Below, piece after piece: positions 25,035-38,300 of a stretch of 64,000 bases of DNA. Position numbers and translations under genes: made by a program. The DNA is from Aptenodytes patagonicus. Its lineage: Eukaryota; Chordata; Aves; Sphenisciformes; Spheniscidae. Every line of letters starts with the position of its first letter. Position 1 is the first letter of the stretch. The stretch lies in assembly GCF_965638725.1 (NCBI RefSeq), contig NC_134970.1, positions 4,035,001 through 4,099,000 on the forward strand, in the 5' to 3' direction. Below the pieces are notes generated by a model, which was not told the origin of the DNA, ran no database searches, and worked only from the letters and a program-made list of their open reading frames with translations.

Positions 25035-26052
25035 TCAGAAATGAAGAAAGACCTTTATTTACAGTAACAAACGAAAGGGACAAAAAAATAAAATACCGCG
25101 ACACTTCCCTCTCCTTCTCCCCAGCCCTTCAGTGGGGCATTTTCCACTCCCACCCAGCCACGAGCCCCATCCCCAGGGTGATGGGACAGGGGCCAACAAC
25201 TGCTGGGGGTCATTTGGCACCAACCAACCCATCCAGCCCCACCGTTCTCCTGGGACTCACGCGGGGTAGGTAACAGCTTGGCACGGCTCCGGGCTCTTCC
25301 CAGCCGGGGATGGCTGCCCTGGGCCCCGGCTGCAATCCTGCTGTGGGGACCGGCGAAGGAAAAGCTTCTTCCCAGCCAGCACGGCAGGGAGGGGAGCAGG
25401 CTGTGTGTATTGCACTTGGCTGCCAATCTCAGCACTGAAGAGGGGCAGGGGCTGGCAGGATGCATCGCACAGCACAGGACCCCGCAGCCTGGCTAAAGGC
25501 TTCGGCACCTCCCGGTGCCTGGTGGGCTCCCGGTGGGGAGCAAGGCTCTGTACTGTGCCCAGCCTTGGAGGTGTCCCGGTGCAGGAGGATGCTCTGTGCC
25601 ACCCCCGTGTAAACCAGAACACAGCCCTGGGGCAGCCCCGGTGATGGCAGCGGCTGTCCCCAGTGCAGGGACCCTGGGGTGGCACCTGCGGGCTCTGTGG
25701 GGCACGGGGCGGGCGCTCCTGCTCTCGGCTCAGGTGGCAGGAGGCTCCCGTGATTCTCAGAAAACCGGCCCGGAGCGGAGAAGAGGTAGAGCGTGACGAG
25801 ATGCCAGCCGTCCCCGGAGCCCCCGCGGCCCTACGGATTCACCCTTCCCAGGCAGGATCCGAGCCCGGCTCGCCGGCTCCAAGGATGAGGTCTGCAGTGG
25901 GGGGTATCTCTCTCCTCCTTTGCCAGGCTGTCTTTCGGCGTTTCACACCTGGGTGTCCTCACTGCCGGCTCAGGGACTGGCCGGACCCTTGGCTGCTGCA
26001 GGAGGAGCCGGGGGGGAACCCACTCTTGGTCCCCCCCGCCAAGTGCAGCCCC
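25035..26052 (-). other. MDFI: MDFI 3' untranslated region
   Basis: The interval lies between the MDFI stop codon and the AATAAA at 25,054-25,059. It contains no intron signals that would extend the coding sequence. The 3' limit is inferred from the poly(A) signal. Confidence 0.7.
25054..25059 (-). terminator. MDFI: MDFI poly(A) signal
   Basis: AATAAA on the minus strand (context GTAAATAAAGGTC) lies almost exactly 1 kb downstream of the MDFI stop codon. Cleavage is expected 10-30 bases further, near 25,025-25,045. No earlier AATAAA is seen between the stop and this point. Confidence 0.75.
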
Positions 26053-26309
26053 TCAGGAGGAGAAGCAGAGCCCGCAGCACTCCATGCAGATCTCCAGGCA
26101 GTCGGCCGACTCGCAGCAGGCGTCGATGATGCCGCAGTCCATGTCGCAGGGCAGGTCGCAGTCCGCGCACTCGCCCGAATTGCAGCAGCAGCAGCAGATG
26201 CAGGAGTCCTCGGAGGTGCAGGAGCCGCAGGTGGCACAGTCCAGCACGATGTTGCAGAGGGTCAGGAACTCGCAGAAGAGGCAGGAGAGGATGCAGTGGA
26301 CGCAGCAGT
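26053..26309 (-). CDS. MDFI: MDFI coding exon 4 (I-mfa domain, C-terminus)
   Basis: The acceptor is CTCCGCAG at 26,310-26,317. The exon supplies the last two bases of an Asp codon, then begins [19 protein letters not shown] and ends [14 protein letters not shown] before TGA at 26,053-26,055. Twenty-six of 84 residues are cysteine, including a run of five. This is the conserved I-mfa domain that binds bHLH and zinc-finger partners, nearly unchanged from mammals by recall. It has no signal peptide; the hydrophobic start belongs to the domain. Confidence 0.97.
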
Positions 26310-29300
26310 CTGCGGAGGAACGGCCAGAGAGTGGGCGGAGAGGGGGGACACCAGCACCCACGGCCAGGCTGGGTGAGGCAGTGCCCAACAGATGGATGCT
26401 CAGCCCCAAAAGGGTGGAAATCCTCTCTTGGGAATTAATGGAAGTGATGGGAAGAGGGGCTGGGAGCCAGGTACTGCTCTAGGGACCTCCCTCAACGCTC
26501 CGGGGACTGACCCTGCTGCTTGGGACATGCCCAGACCCCAAGAAAGACCAGTTTTGGAGGACATGAGATGACCCCGCTCAGCATCCGCCCTGCAGAAGGC
26601 TCCCAGGAGGGGAGCTCGGCTGGCACCCAGATCCGGGGGTCCCGGTGGGCCGGAAGGATGCTACACGAGAGACCCCAAGGGATGCGGGGTTGGAGGAGAG
26701 TGGCTGGAAAGGGACCCCCCCCCCCCCCGGGGAGAGCCGGTACCTTCTTGCGCCTCAATAGGGATGTGGGAAGAGGCCGACTTGGAGCTGCCCTTGCTCT
26801 TCTTGCTGCTCTGGCTGTTGATCGAGTGGTGCGACTGCAGCTTTCGGTGAGGCTTCTGGGCACTGGGGAGGGGGCGGAAGACCCCGTTCCCCGCCTCCCC
26901 GTTGGCGTTGCCCGGATCCAGCCCCCGCCCGGCGCCGTTCTGCAGCAGGTGAGTGCAGGGGCTGGGGGGCTGCAGGGCTGCTCGCACCTGGGGCTGGCCT
27001 GGGGGGAGAGCAGCGCGTTACCCCGCCGGCCCCCGAGCCCCTCCTGCAGTGCTCTGCCGGGGGAGAAACTCGTGCCCGGTCCCCTGCCACCACATGGGGA
27101 CCTGGTCCCCAGCCGGACACGGGGTGGAAGAGGGGCCCAAGAAAGCTGGGTAATATTCAAGGATCGCCTCCTCCAAGCCCAGGAGCGATGCGTCCCAACA
27201 AACAGAAGAAACAGGCGAAAACACCAGGAGGCCTGCACGGATGAACAAGGAGCTCCTGGACAAACTCCAACACAAAAAGGAAGCCCACAGAGGGTGGAAG
27301 CAAGGACAGGGAGCCTGGGAGGAATGCAGAGAAACTGTGTGAGCAGCCAGGGATCAGGTTAGGAAAGCTAAAGCCCCGATAGAATTAAATCTGGCCAGGG
27401 ACGTCAAGGGCAACAAGGAAAGATTCTGTAGGTACGTCGGGGATAAAAGAAGACGAGAGAAAACATGGGCCCTCTCCGGAACGAAACGGGAGACCTGGTT
27501 ACCCAGGACACGGAGAAGGTGGAGATACTCAATGACTTTTTTGCCTCCGTCTTCACCAGCAAGTGCTCGAGCCTCACCACCCAAGCCGCAGAAGGCAAAG
27601 GCAGGGACTGGGAGAATGAAGAGCCGCCAAAGTGGGAGAACATCAGGTTCGAGACCATCCAAGGCACCTGAAGGTGCACAAGTCCATGGGACCCGATGAG
27701 ACCCATCCACAGGTCCTGAAGGAACTGGAGGATGAAGTTGCTAAGCCACTATCCACCGTATTTGAGAAGTCGTGGCAGTCCGGTGAAGTTCCCACTGACT
27801 GGAAAAGGGGAAACATAACCCCCAGTTTTAAAAAGGGAAAAAAGGAAGACCCGGGGAACTACAGGCCAGTCAGTCTCACCTCTGTGCCTGGGAAGATCAT
27901 GGAACAGATCCTCCTGGCAGCTGTGCTAAGGCACGTGGAGGACAGGGAGGTGATTCGAGACAGCCAGCATGGCTTCACCAAGGGCAAGTCCTGCCTGACC
28001 AACTTAGTGGCCTTCTATGATGGAGTGACTACATCAGTGGACACGGGAAGGGCTACAGATGTCATCTGTCTGGACCTCTGTAAGGCCTTTGACACGGTCC
28101 CCCACAACATCCTTCTCTCTAAACTGGAGAGGTATGGATTTGATGGGTGGACTGTCTGGTGGGTGAGGAATTGGTTAGATGGTGGCATCCAGAGGGTAGT
28201 GGTCAACGGCTCAATGTCCTGATGGAGATTGGTGATGAGTGGCCTGAGGGACGTGATGCCATCCAGAGGGACCTGGACAAGCTCGAGAAGTGGGCCCGTG
28301 TGAACCTCCTGAGATTTAACAAGGCCAAGTGCAAGGTCCTGCAGCTGGGTCGGGGCAACCCCCGGTATCAATACAGGCTGGGGGATGAAGGGATGGAGAG
28401 CAGCCCTGCCGAGAAGGACTTGGGGTACTGGTGGAGGAAAAGCTGGCCATGAGCCAGCAATGTGCGCTCGCAGCCCAGAAGGCCAATCGTATCCTGGGCT
28501 GCATCACCAGCAGCGTGGCCAGCAGGTCGAGGGAGGGGATTCTGCCCCTCTACTCTGCTCTGGTGAGACCCCCCCTGCAGTCCTGCGTCCAGCTCTGGGG
28601 TCCTCAGCATGAGAAAGACGCGGACCTGTTGGAGCGGGTCCAGAGGAGGGTCACGAAAATGATCAGGGGGATGGAACAGCTCTGCTATGGAGAAAGGCTG
28701 AGAGAGTTGGGGTTGTTCAGCCCAGAGAAGAGAAGGCTTCGGGGAGACCTTATTGCGGCCTATCAGTACTTAAAGGGGGCTTATAAAAAAGATGGTGGCA
28801 AACTTTTTAGCAGGGCCTGTTGCGACAGGACAAGGGGGAATGGCTTTAAACTAAAGGGGGGTAGATTGAGACTAGATGTAAGGAAGAAATTTTTTACGCT
28901 GAGGGTGGTGAAGCACTGGCACAGGTTGCCCAGAGAGGTGGTGGATGCCCCATCCCTGGAAACATTCCAGGTCAGGTTGGACGGGGCTCTGAGCAACCTG
29001 ATCTTGTTGAAGATGTCCCCACCCATGGCAGGGGGGGTTGGACTAAATGACCTTTAAAGGTCCCTTCCAACCCAAACTATTCTATGATTCTATGACTCGT
29101 GGGTGGGATGAAGTAATGCTAACAGATGCATGGTCCAAGAGAATGGAGATGGAAAAGGAGATGCAGAAGAGACGGCTGGAGGGAAGGAGACAGGCTCCAG
29201 AGAGAGGAAGGGATGAAAAAAGAGCAAGAAATAAAGACTTGTCGTGAAAGAAGTGCTGCCAACTGCCAAAACTCAGCAGAGGACCTGGAGGAGGAGGTCC

Positions 29301-32300
29301 CCCAGGGTCCCGGCACTGCTGGCACGGGCAGGAGGGACGAAGCCACCAAGGCCAACTGGAGTGGGTGCAGAGACACGGCGAGGCACAGTCACCTCGTGCT
29401 GAGTGGGTAAGAGAAGAGCCTGTGGCTGCTTCCAGCTGAGAGCTGCCATTCCACGAGCCACCGTCCCATAAGCCCAGGGCACGACGCTGCCGGATGGAGC
29501 TCCAGGCCGTCCCCATCGCCCTCCGTAAAGCCAGAGAAGATAAAGTGCCACCGGAGAGCCGGGCTGCTCATCTCCCCAAGACCGCGCGAATTGGCCACTT
29601 AATTAAATGGCTCCCCAGCCTCTGGCTGAACTTTTCTGCAGGAGGAGGAAAACAAATATCTGCTCTGTCTGCGCCTCCCTCCAGCCCTCGCATGCTGCAG
29701 CCGTGAGAGAGCCCGGCAGCCCCGCGCCCCGCCGGGACGCTGCCGGAGCCAGCGGCACGGCTCAGCCCTTTGCTCCTGCCTGGCACTGCGTCCCCACGCC
29801 GCCGCCCTTTTGTGGTGGGCAAGAGGACTGGGAACCCAGCACAGGGGAGGGGGGTTCGAGCATCCGTCCCCCCCCCCGCAGCAACACCAGTCGAAGCCAC
29901 AAATAAAATCCCGCCTGATGGTGCTTTGGCCAAACTTTGATTTTCCTCTCCCACGGCAGTAAACAAGGGATGATTCAGGCAAGAGGCTCGAGGGCAAAGG
30001 CACCACCGGCCGCGGGGGAACAGGAGCTGCTTTCTGCGTGGGGTGGCCGTGGGGCACGGGGAGACCGACAGGGTGGAGGGGGCACAGACAGTCTCTGTCC
30101 TGCACCCGCCCTTGCCGGCAAAAAAAAAAATAGATGAAGGTTAAAAAAACACGAGTGCATGGACTCAGCGCCCGGCTCTGCCAGACTGAGCTGGGCTCAG
30201 ACCACGGAGGAAGGTTTAACCGGGTGTCTGGGTGAAATGCTGCGTCTTTGAAGCATGCTAGGAAGGGAACTTAAAATAACTGGAGCTGAGCGGGAAGAAC
30301 GGGCTGGAAGCAGGAGGGGTGGGAGAAGGGCAGAAAGAAGAAATGGAAAACAGGTCTTGGATAAAATGGGATGTTCCCCTCCCCCAAAAAAAATTCCTGG
30401 GGTGTTGGCTTCCCATGCACCCTTCTCCAGTGCCCTCGACCTGCCCACACCCAAGTGCGTGCACCGAGCCGGCACCGAGCAGCACCGAGCCGGAGGGTGA
30501 CCGCGGTGCCCCGGGGCTGCCCAGAGCTGCGGCGGGCAGGGGCCGAGCCCGCAGGGACCCGCGCAGCAGCCCGGCCCGACAGTGTCCGACGGCAGCAAAT
30601 ACTCTGCAGCGTCATTTCTCCAGGGGTTTGCAGCGGTGTGCAGCGTGTTCGCTTCAGCTTTCTCCATTTTGCTGCATTCCTCAGATTAAACTGTTTGTAA
30701 ATCAAACGCTCCGGCTCCAGCGAGTGGCAGCCAGCAATCCCCCCCCTCTAAGTTAGGAAAAATAGCTTCCATTTTTTAGGAGAGCCTTCAACTCACAGGA
30801 GCCCAAAGCTCTTCTAAAAGAGACATCTTCAACCCGAGGCTTAGGTGGAGCAGTGTGTAACACTCCCTAATAACAAGGGGGTCAGGGCAGGAGCGGGGGG
30901 GACCAGCCCACCCAACGGCCCCCACCGCATCCACCCACCAGCACCAGGGTGGGAAACCAGGGCTTTGGGGGAAAGCGCCTGCCTTTGGCTCTTCAACGAC
31001 CAAAAACCTCCCGGACATTCACTTTGTGTTTCACACCCGAGATGATGCTCCCTGGCACAGCCGCGGTGCTGGCTCAGCCCAGGTTCCCCCATGGCAGCAT
31101 CACCAGGGCTCGGTGGACAGATGCCCAGAGCGCAGCGGTCCTCGCCCTGCTGTGACCCCCCCCCCCCCAGCCATCGGCTCTGCCGAAGGTCATCTTCCCA
31201 AGCCACTAACAGGGCTTGGACAAACTGGCACGTCGTGGCCACCTGAGCGGAGTCTGCTGCTCTCGCCTGAAACTCAACACCCAAAGCCCCAAACCCGCAA
31301 TCCCCACTTCGGTTGCTCCTGAACTGCCAGAAGACTGACTTAAATTTAAGAACCGTGGCAGGCTTCGACCAGCAGCGCTGAGCCTCGGGGGAGCTGAGCC
31401 TGGCACCGCTGGCTTAAGGACACGACCCTACACCCGAGAGCCCCTTGCTGCCTGGTCCCTCCTGACCTTGCATCTGCTGGGCTGGCATGAAAATGCCGGC
31501 ATCAAGGAGGCATCACCCCCCTTCACCTTCCCATGGGGGAGCCTAACTGTGCTCCCTAGGTACTGCCAAGGGGGGGGGAGGAATTTGTCCCCCACAAGCA
31601 ATGGCGACCCCCCCCCCCCATAACAGCAGCAGTGGGGAGCGGGCTGCAAAGCAAGGGATGCCAGAGGCGATGCTCCACAGGGAGCTGAACCTCGTTTCCC
31701 AGGGAGGAGAGGGGAAGGAGGGGGGATTCCCTGCACCCAGCACCCAGGCAAGCCCAGATGCGGGCGGCCACACTCCTCCCGGCCCTGGGACCCATGAGAT
31801 GGCTGCCCCCGGGGGGGGGGGGGTGGGTTGGGGAGGGGGCTGCGTGGGGCTGCGCCATGCAGGGTGCAGCAGGCTGCAGCGTGACTCAGAGGTGCAGAAT
31901 GTCTGTGGGCAGCCAGCCCAGCTCCCAGATGCTTTGCAAGGGCTCGAGCTCTGGTTAAGGAAACGTGTGCTCTCCTCGTTCCACGTACGCCATCAGGAGC
32001 GCCCGGATTTTGCTGTTCCCCTCCCCTTCCCACCCCGCCCGCCTGCTCTTCGAAGTTTGCAACCTCATTCCCACCCTCCCTCTCCCCGTTGGGAAGCATC
32101 CGTCCACTTTACGCCCCTTGGAAGGGAAAGCTGCACGCTCGCATCCAACAAAAGGCGAATGGCTGTGTGCATAAGGGGCAGCCTGGGAGCAAAACCCTCA
32201 GATCCAGGCTGGGGGCCAGGGAAAGGATGGATGGCCTGACTCCAGGAGAGCCTGGCCCCCAGTCTCCCACATCTGCCAGCTCTGCTGTCCCGCCCCTGCA

Positions 32301-35300
32301 ATGGGAAATGGAGCAAGGGCACCCCGGCCCCTGCCTCTGCTCCTACCCCACCCCGGTATTTCTCACGGCGGGGGGACCGGCAGGTCTGCAGCAGCAGAAA
32401 TGGGGAGGTGCTGCTTGGCTTCACTACTGCCTCCAGCAAAACCAGATCCTCAGTGCAGACAGCCCGTCTCGTCCCCTGCTCGTTCAGGCCTTTGCACCAG
32501 CCTCACCCTTGCCCTGGATACGCCAAAGCAAGAGCTGTCCCAACGGGAGGCATCTCCCTTTGCTCCAGCAAACGGCTGTTGCACTCCCCTCCTGTGGCTG
32601 TGACCACGGAGCCCGTTCTGCCGGGGGCTCTCCTCTCTCCCACTGTGGCTTTGGGGGATGCTCCCATACAGCAGCCAGCTCCTTCCCCCAGGGGCCGGTC
32701 CCTCTTCCCACCATGGCATCCCAGCAGGACGCCAAGATGACCGAGAGCTCCTCCAGCCACCCGCCCTCCTCCCCCTCTGCCTCCAGCCGGTCCCAAGGAC
32801 GAGGGCAGCGAGAGGCATCACGGCGCTGCTGGATGCCGCCCTTCACTTTCCCCGGCTCCCGGTGACTCACGCTCAGTTAAAGCCTTTTGCTTTGATGTGG
32901 GGAAGAGCAGAGGGAGGAGGAGATGGCTTCCCACCACAGCTGCCCGCCTTTTTAATGAGCCCTGTTACTGATTAGATGGCAGCAGCCCAAAGCATGGGCA
33001 CCCGGAGGTGTCCGGAGCTGCATGTGCCGCCACGGAGGGAAACACTCACATGTCACAGCTTCGGGAGCGCCTGCGAGCTCGACCCGGGGGCCCTTCGTCA
33101 CGACTTTTCGGGACTCATCATCTTCCAGGGGTTTCTCCTTCTTCGGCGCTGCGGGGCTGACAGGGGGGCGGGCAGGCAGCCGGGGCTCTGCCGACAGTGC
33201 CGCTGGCGTCTGCCTCGGCGAAGGGTGCGAGGTCTCGCCCGCCTCTGCAAGAGAAACTGGGTTGGAGCTGAGCACCCCGGGGTGCACCACGCCACGGGCA
33301 GACCCAAACCCACAGCAACCCGCAGCATGTCCCCAGCTGCTGCAAACAGCACCGGTCGGTGCTTTGGGACTCTGATTTCAGGCATGAGCCAAATCCAGCT
33401 GCCCCTGTTGCTTTTGCAGCCCAGAGTACCAGTGGGGGGGGGGAGAGCTGGAGCACTGTGAGGGATTTTGGGTTGCTGGGGATGGGCATCGGGGCTGCAT
33501 CACTCTGCAGCCGCTCACCCCGCCGCAACGCCAGCGGTTCGGCAGCACCCTCCCAAACACCTTCCCAAGGTCCCGCATTCCTTCTCTAAAAAGCCAGGGG
33601 ATCTGGTTACACTCAGCGGTCCAAGCTGGATTTTTCATCCCCCCTTCCCATGAAAGGGCCACTGTCTTCCCTGCGGGAGCCAGCTGCCACCTCCCCTCGC
33701 GTTCCTGCTTGCTCTGGGGCAGGAGCAGCCCCTGCGGGACCCCCTCGATGGGGCAAGCAAAACCCAAAATAAGAGCCGTGTTATCCCCCGTGGGGATAAA
33801 CCCCAATGCCACACACCCCCTTGCAGAAACCCAGCAAGGAGAAGGCATAACCACCTCCTGCAGAGCCAGCACTGCAGGCTGGGGGGCTGGCTGTCCCCCC
33901 CACGGTGGGGTGTCTGGGGGGGCTGCGGGGTGTCCAGGGGGGGTGCATGGTGCTCAGTGCGATGCTAAGCTCCCCCACCCACCGCGAGCCCCCTCCTCGC
34001 CACTCCATCCCTCTCCCCAGAACCCGGAATAGCAACCGCTTGCACAACAGGGGCTGGACTGCACTTTATATAAAACTAAATTATAGCTTGGGCAAAGGGA
34101 GGGAGACCAAAGACCCATAATTTCCCTGGCTATAACAAGAGGTCCTACACGCAGGCAGGCACGGGCGGGTGGGGGGAAAAAGACCTCGGACACTTCATTA
34201 TACTCAATATAACAAGAGGTCCTACAAGCAGGAGCTGGGGAGGAAGGCAGGCAGACCTCACACGTATAATTATAGGGACTATAACAAGAGGCCCTACAAG
34301 AGAGGTGCAGGGCCCCATCCACACCCCAGGGTTGGCAGAAGCCTGGACATGCTGCAGAGGGGCAGCAACCAGCCTGGAGCAATGCTCGCTCAGCTCCCAG
34401 CTCCGCTACACCCCACATGCTCATCCATCTGCCTCAGTTTCCCCACAGGACCATCCTCTCCACTCTCCCCAGGATGCTGATTCAGCCTGGGGCACCGGAG
34501 CTCCTGCGACAGGGGATTTGCTGGGAAGGAAAGCTCATCCCGATGCAGAGCCCTGCTCGCAGCTCTCTGCTCTCCTGCGGGACACTCCCGCAGGCGGGGT
34601 GATTTTGGGGCTCAACCAAGGGAAATTCAGCAACTCCAGCCGAATTTTGCACAGCAACGTTGGCTCCAAATCCCAAGCGGAGTGGGAGTATGCGAGTCCC
34701 AGAAAGGAGAAAACTCACTCCCATGCCCCTGTGAAAGCCCAGAGAGGAGAAGAGAGCAGGCTGTCATCTACCTATAGGTGTTTGCGTGTAGGTGTGGTGT
34801 ACAGGTGAATAATAACTACATGTTGCTGCATCCACGTCCTCTGTCATGTCCCAACCTGGACTGGCCTGAGTCAGACTTGCAGCGTTTAGTCAGTGCCTGA
34901 TCTAAAGCCTGTTAAAGCCAGACACAAAAACCCCGATGGTTGGAGAGCTCTGGACGACGCCCTGACTCAGAGGCGCCCGGCGCAGAGCACGGAGGGTGCA
35001 GCTCCCGCGCGGTCCCCGGGAAGGGATCCGAGCCGCTGGGCATCGGCGTAGCTGGGGAGCTGCTCCGGTTTCTGCTATGAGATGCCTGGAGTGTGCTCAG
35101 GGCTTAAAAATCAACAGCCAAGACTTTGGGGTTGCCCAGAGCAGCCCCATCACCACCAGATCCCCTGCTCTGCTCTCACCCCCAAGGTCAGCGCTCCCCT
35201 CCTCGGCGAGTGATTTACACTGGGAAAAAGACCTGGAAAATCAGGTGCTGCAGTGGGAGAAGGGCTGGCAGCTGCTCTGTGCACGGGGAGAGCTCCAGCT

Positions 35301-38300
35301 GATCCCTGCCTCTGCCATGGCCGCCCTGCGCTGCCTCCATCACATCCCTTCCCCTTCCGTGCCCATTCCCGAGGGGCTGAGGACAAGGACGGTCTGTTTA
35401 GACTCTGAGCTCTGCGAGAAAGCAGCAGCACTGGGCTGTATGGATGGCGAGCGTGCTGGTCCGCCGACTATCGAGACAAGGCTCGTTTTTGCCATGTCCA
35501 CTTCACCCATATAATTACCCTGCACAACAAGAGGTCTCACACACAACCACAGCGATGCAGGGAGGAAGATGGCAATTAAATTAACTCCCACTGGAACAAG
35601 CTGGCCAGAAGAGAGACAAAAATAGACAGGAAAGAAATTTGGGTAAGCTGGTCCTTCCCTGCCTTATACAGCCGCGCTTCCCTGTTGTTGCACGTCCGTG
35701 GGGAGCGTACGGATGGCGCTGACCCCCAAGTGCATGGCATCCCCTGGGAGTGAGATGGAGAAGGGCTGTGTCTGCCCTCGTGGTCACAGCCTGACCCCAG
35801 GGCAGTGCTGGGGGCAGCCGGACACGTGTGGGCTCAGAGCAAACCCTGCAGGCTCCTGCCCCACGGCTCCCTGCCTGCACTGCCTGGGCACTCCCCAGGC
35901 ACCTTCCGACCCACAGGGAAATGCAGTGGGAATGCACAGGGAAATGCTCGTGCGCCGGGCGCGCGCTGGGCATGCACGAGCGCAGCAGCTCCCAAACAAG
36001 CCTGGCAAAATGCAACCAAGGAAGAGGCATCACCACTAAGGGCACAGGGAGAGATGGACAGACAGACCCCCGGCACTGGCACAGCCGCTGGGGCACAGGC
36101 TCATCCCGCAGCTGCCCGGCTCCCCCTTCTCCTTTAAATGCCCCCCCTCCCCCCCGGGCCCTGCTCGCAGGGGTGCTCACGCTGCTCTGCTTGGCACTGC
36201 TGGGCACCTCTTACAGACCAGGACGGGCACACGTACCCGACGTGCGGCTCCGCGGGGGTCCCGTGCAGATAATCCCTTGCCCCCTTGGCTGCGAGCCCTC
36301 ATCGCTCCTCTAAACACGCGCTTTGCTCCCCAAAGCACGTTAAGCTGAGCAGAGAGGGTGAGCGGGGAAAGAGGCGCAGGGAGGAGCAGCTCTGTTCCCC
36401 CATCACCGGGGTCTGGCAAGGTGTCCCCCGGCAAGGTGAGGCCCCCCTGGGGTCCCCTCTCCCTGCTGCCACCAGGGCAGGGACTGGCTTCTTCCCTCCC
36501 CTGCTATTACCCCGCCACCACCAGAACAAGACCAGGCTTGACCTAAATCTGTCGGGTTTAAAACCAACCGCAAGCCCGGGCAAAACACAGACAAAGCCCT
36601 AAGGAGAGCCAGCCCTCAGGATGGGCCATCCATCCCCTTCCCCACCTGCACCCCCGTAGCAGCTGCACCCCCAGCCCCTTCCCGGCCGGGGCAAACGCTC
36701 ATCACATAGCAGAGAAACAGCCTGGGACGAGAGTCCAGGTCTCCGCTCCCCCATCCTGCACCACCTTTTGTAAAACACAAGGGAGAAATGAAGGTAACAC
36801 GGCACAGGGAGAGCGACTCACATGTTTTGTTTATGAGAACAGAGATAATAAGGCATTTAAAAATAATAAGCCAGGCTTCAATAAATCACAGCGCTGCCGT
36901 AAGGTACAACAGATTAGAAAGCTGATAGACGTGGAGCTACTTTCTTTGCCTGCTGGTTGCCGAGCCTGGGAGATGCACGCGGGTCAGGTTTTCTGACTGT
37001 TCTCCCCATTTACAAAGTCCAAATCCACCCGTCATAAAAGCCCTAAGACATCACCGAGCTCCAAAGTCCACCAGGCACCGCAAGATTTGAGAAAAAAGGA
37101 GGGAGGAGAGGAAAGATATAAAGAAGCTGTAAGGTTTCATCGGCTTTAATCATGTATCTTGTAATACTCCTTCAAAGTCCAATGTACAAAACGTCCCTCC
37201 GGGAGCACTGGCTGTGGGAAGGACCCACTTTGCATCACCAGTGTCTGCAGGAGCTTCTGGGGCAACCACCAGACGTTGCCCTGATTAGGGGAAAAAGTAT
37301 TTGTGCTTTGGGTGGGAGGCACGCTTAATTCCTGATGAGCTTGCAGGACTGAACTAACCCATCCCTGAAAAGCTGGACAAACAAAAGGAAACAGCAGCGT
37401 GTCAGCAGCTGGTGAGAGCGCTCGGCCGTGCCGAGCCAGGATGGGGCAGAGCTTCTCCGGCAGCACAAACAAGAGCCACACCACAGGCAGCACGGCCACA
37501 GCACCTTACGGCTCACAGGGAGCTGTGGGTTTCCTTCTCTGCAGCTGGTTGTGGTGCCCAGACCCCGAGCTGGGAAGGCACAGAGGATGTGGGAAGATGC
37601 AAAGCTGAAGCCACGCTTTTGGGTCAAACCCACCCAGGTTGTCCCATGGCTCCTGCTCAGCTTTCCTGAGCTGTAGCTTAATGCAACAGATGATCTGCCT
37701 GGCTGCTTGGGATCTCTGATTTATCTGCCCCTCTTCTATCCAAGTGCCTTTGGCTCAAGAGGAAGAAATCTGGTGGCAGGAGACGGATGGACACCTCACC
37801 AGCGTGGCACATACCTGTCACCGCCGCGCCAGACGTGGCTGCACGCCAGCGACGGGCAGCACAGGAGAGGAAAATGCCTCCAACACACAGCAGCTAAAGG
37901 CAGGCTTGGACTGGTGAGCTCAGAAGCAAATCCTGCCTCTTTAGCAGGCAGCGTGTTTGGATTAGGTGGTGTCAACCCGTTGCAAAAGGGAGGGAGAAGG
38001 GTCTCCACACGTCTGGATCCACATCTGAGCTCTTCTGGACTTGAGGAGCATCCAAATCTAACGCCGTGGGTCGCGACTCCTGCCGACGTGGAGATGCTCA
38101 GGAGCGTCTCCCGTCCTCCCCTTCTCTCTCCCTTTATTCCCTCAGGAATGGCTGGTCGGGGACGAGATAATGTTGGATGGAGACACAAACAGAGACAGTC
38201 TAGCAAGGCATTTGCCATTAACAACACGCTACCTTGCAGCAATATTTAGTTTGGGAGCTTTCTAATCTGTTTTATGCAGATAAAGTGAGCATGTAATCTC

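Larger units (their letters stand above)
27145..29095 (+). mobile_element. CR1 LINE, 5'-truncated and internally deleted
   Basis: CR1 is the dominant avian non-LTR retrotransposon. From about 27,145 the plus strand encodes the region before the reverse transcriptase ([19 protein letters not shown]), then the RT itself, then the CR1 C-terminal domain, and it ends in ATTCTATGATTCTATGA at 29,079-29,095. It lies antisense in MDFI intron 2 and starts only about 150 bases upstream of the exon 3 acceptor. Several stop codons, an internal deletion near 28,220 and a frameshift near 28,425 make it inactive. The 5' edge is accurate to perhaps 30 bases. Confidence 0.95.

Noticed and set aside
26084-26482. 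Gln-rich plus-strand frame over MDFI exon 4
   Set aside because: It is the antisense shadow of the Cys-rich I-mfa coding exon.
27640-27660. tRNA B-box-like GGTTCGAGACC
   Set aside because: It lies inside CR1 coding sequence, with no A box or cloverleaf fold.
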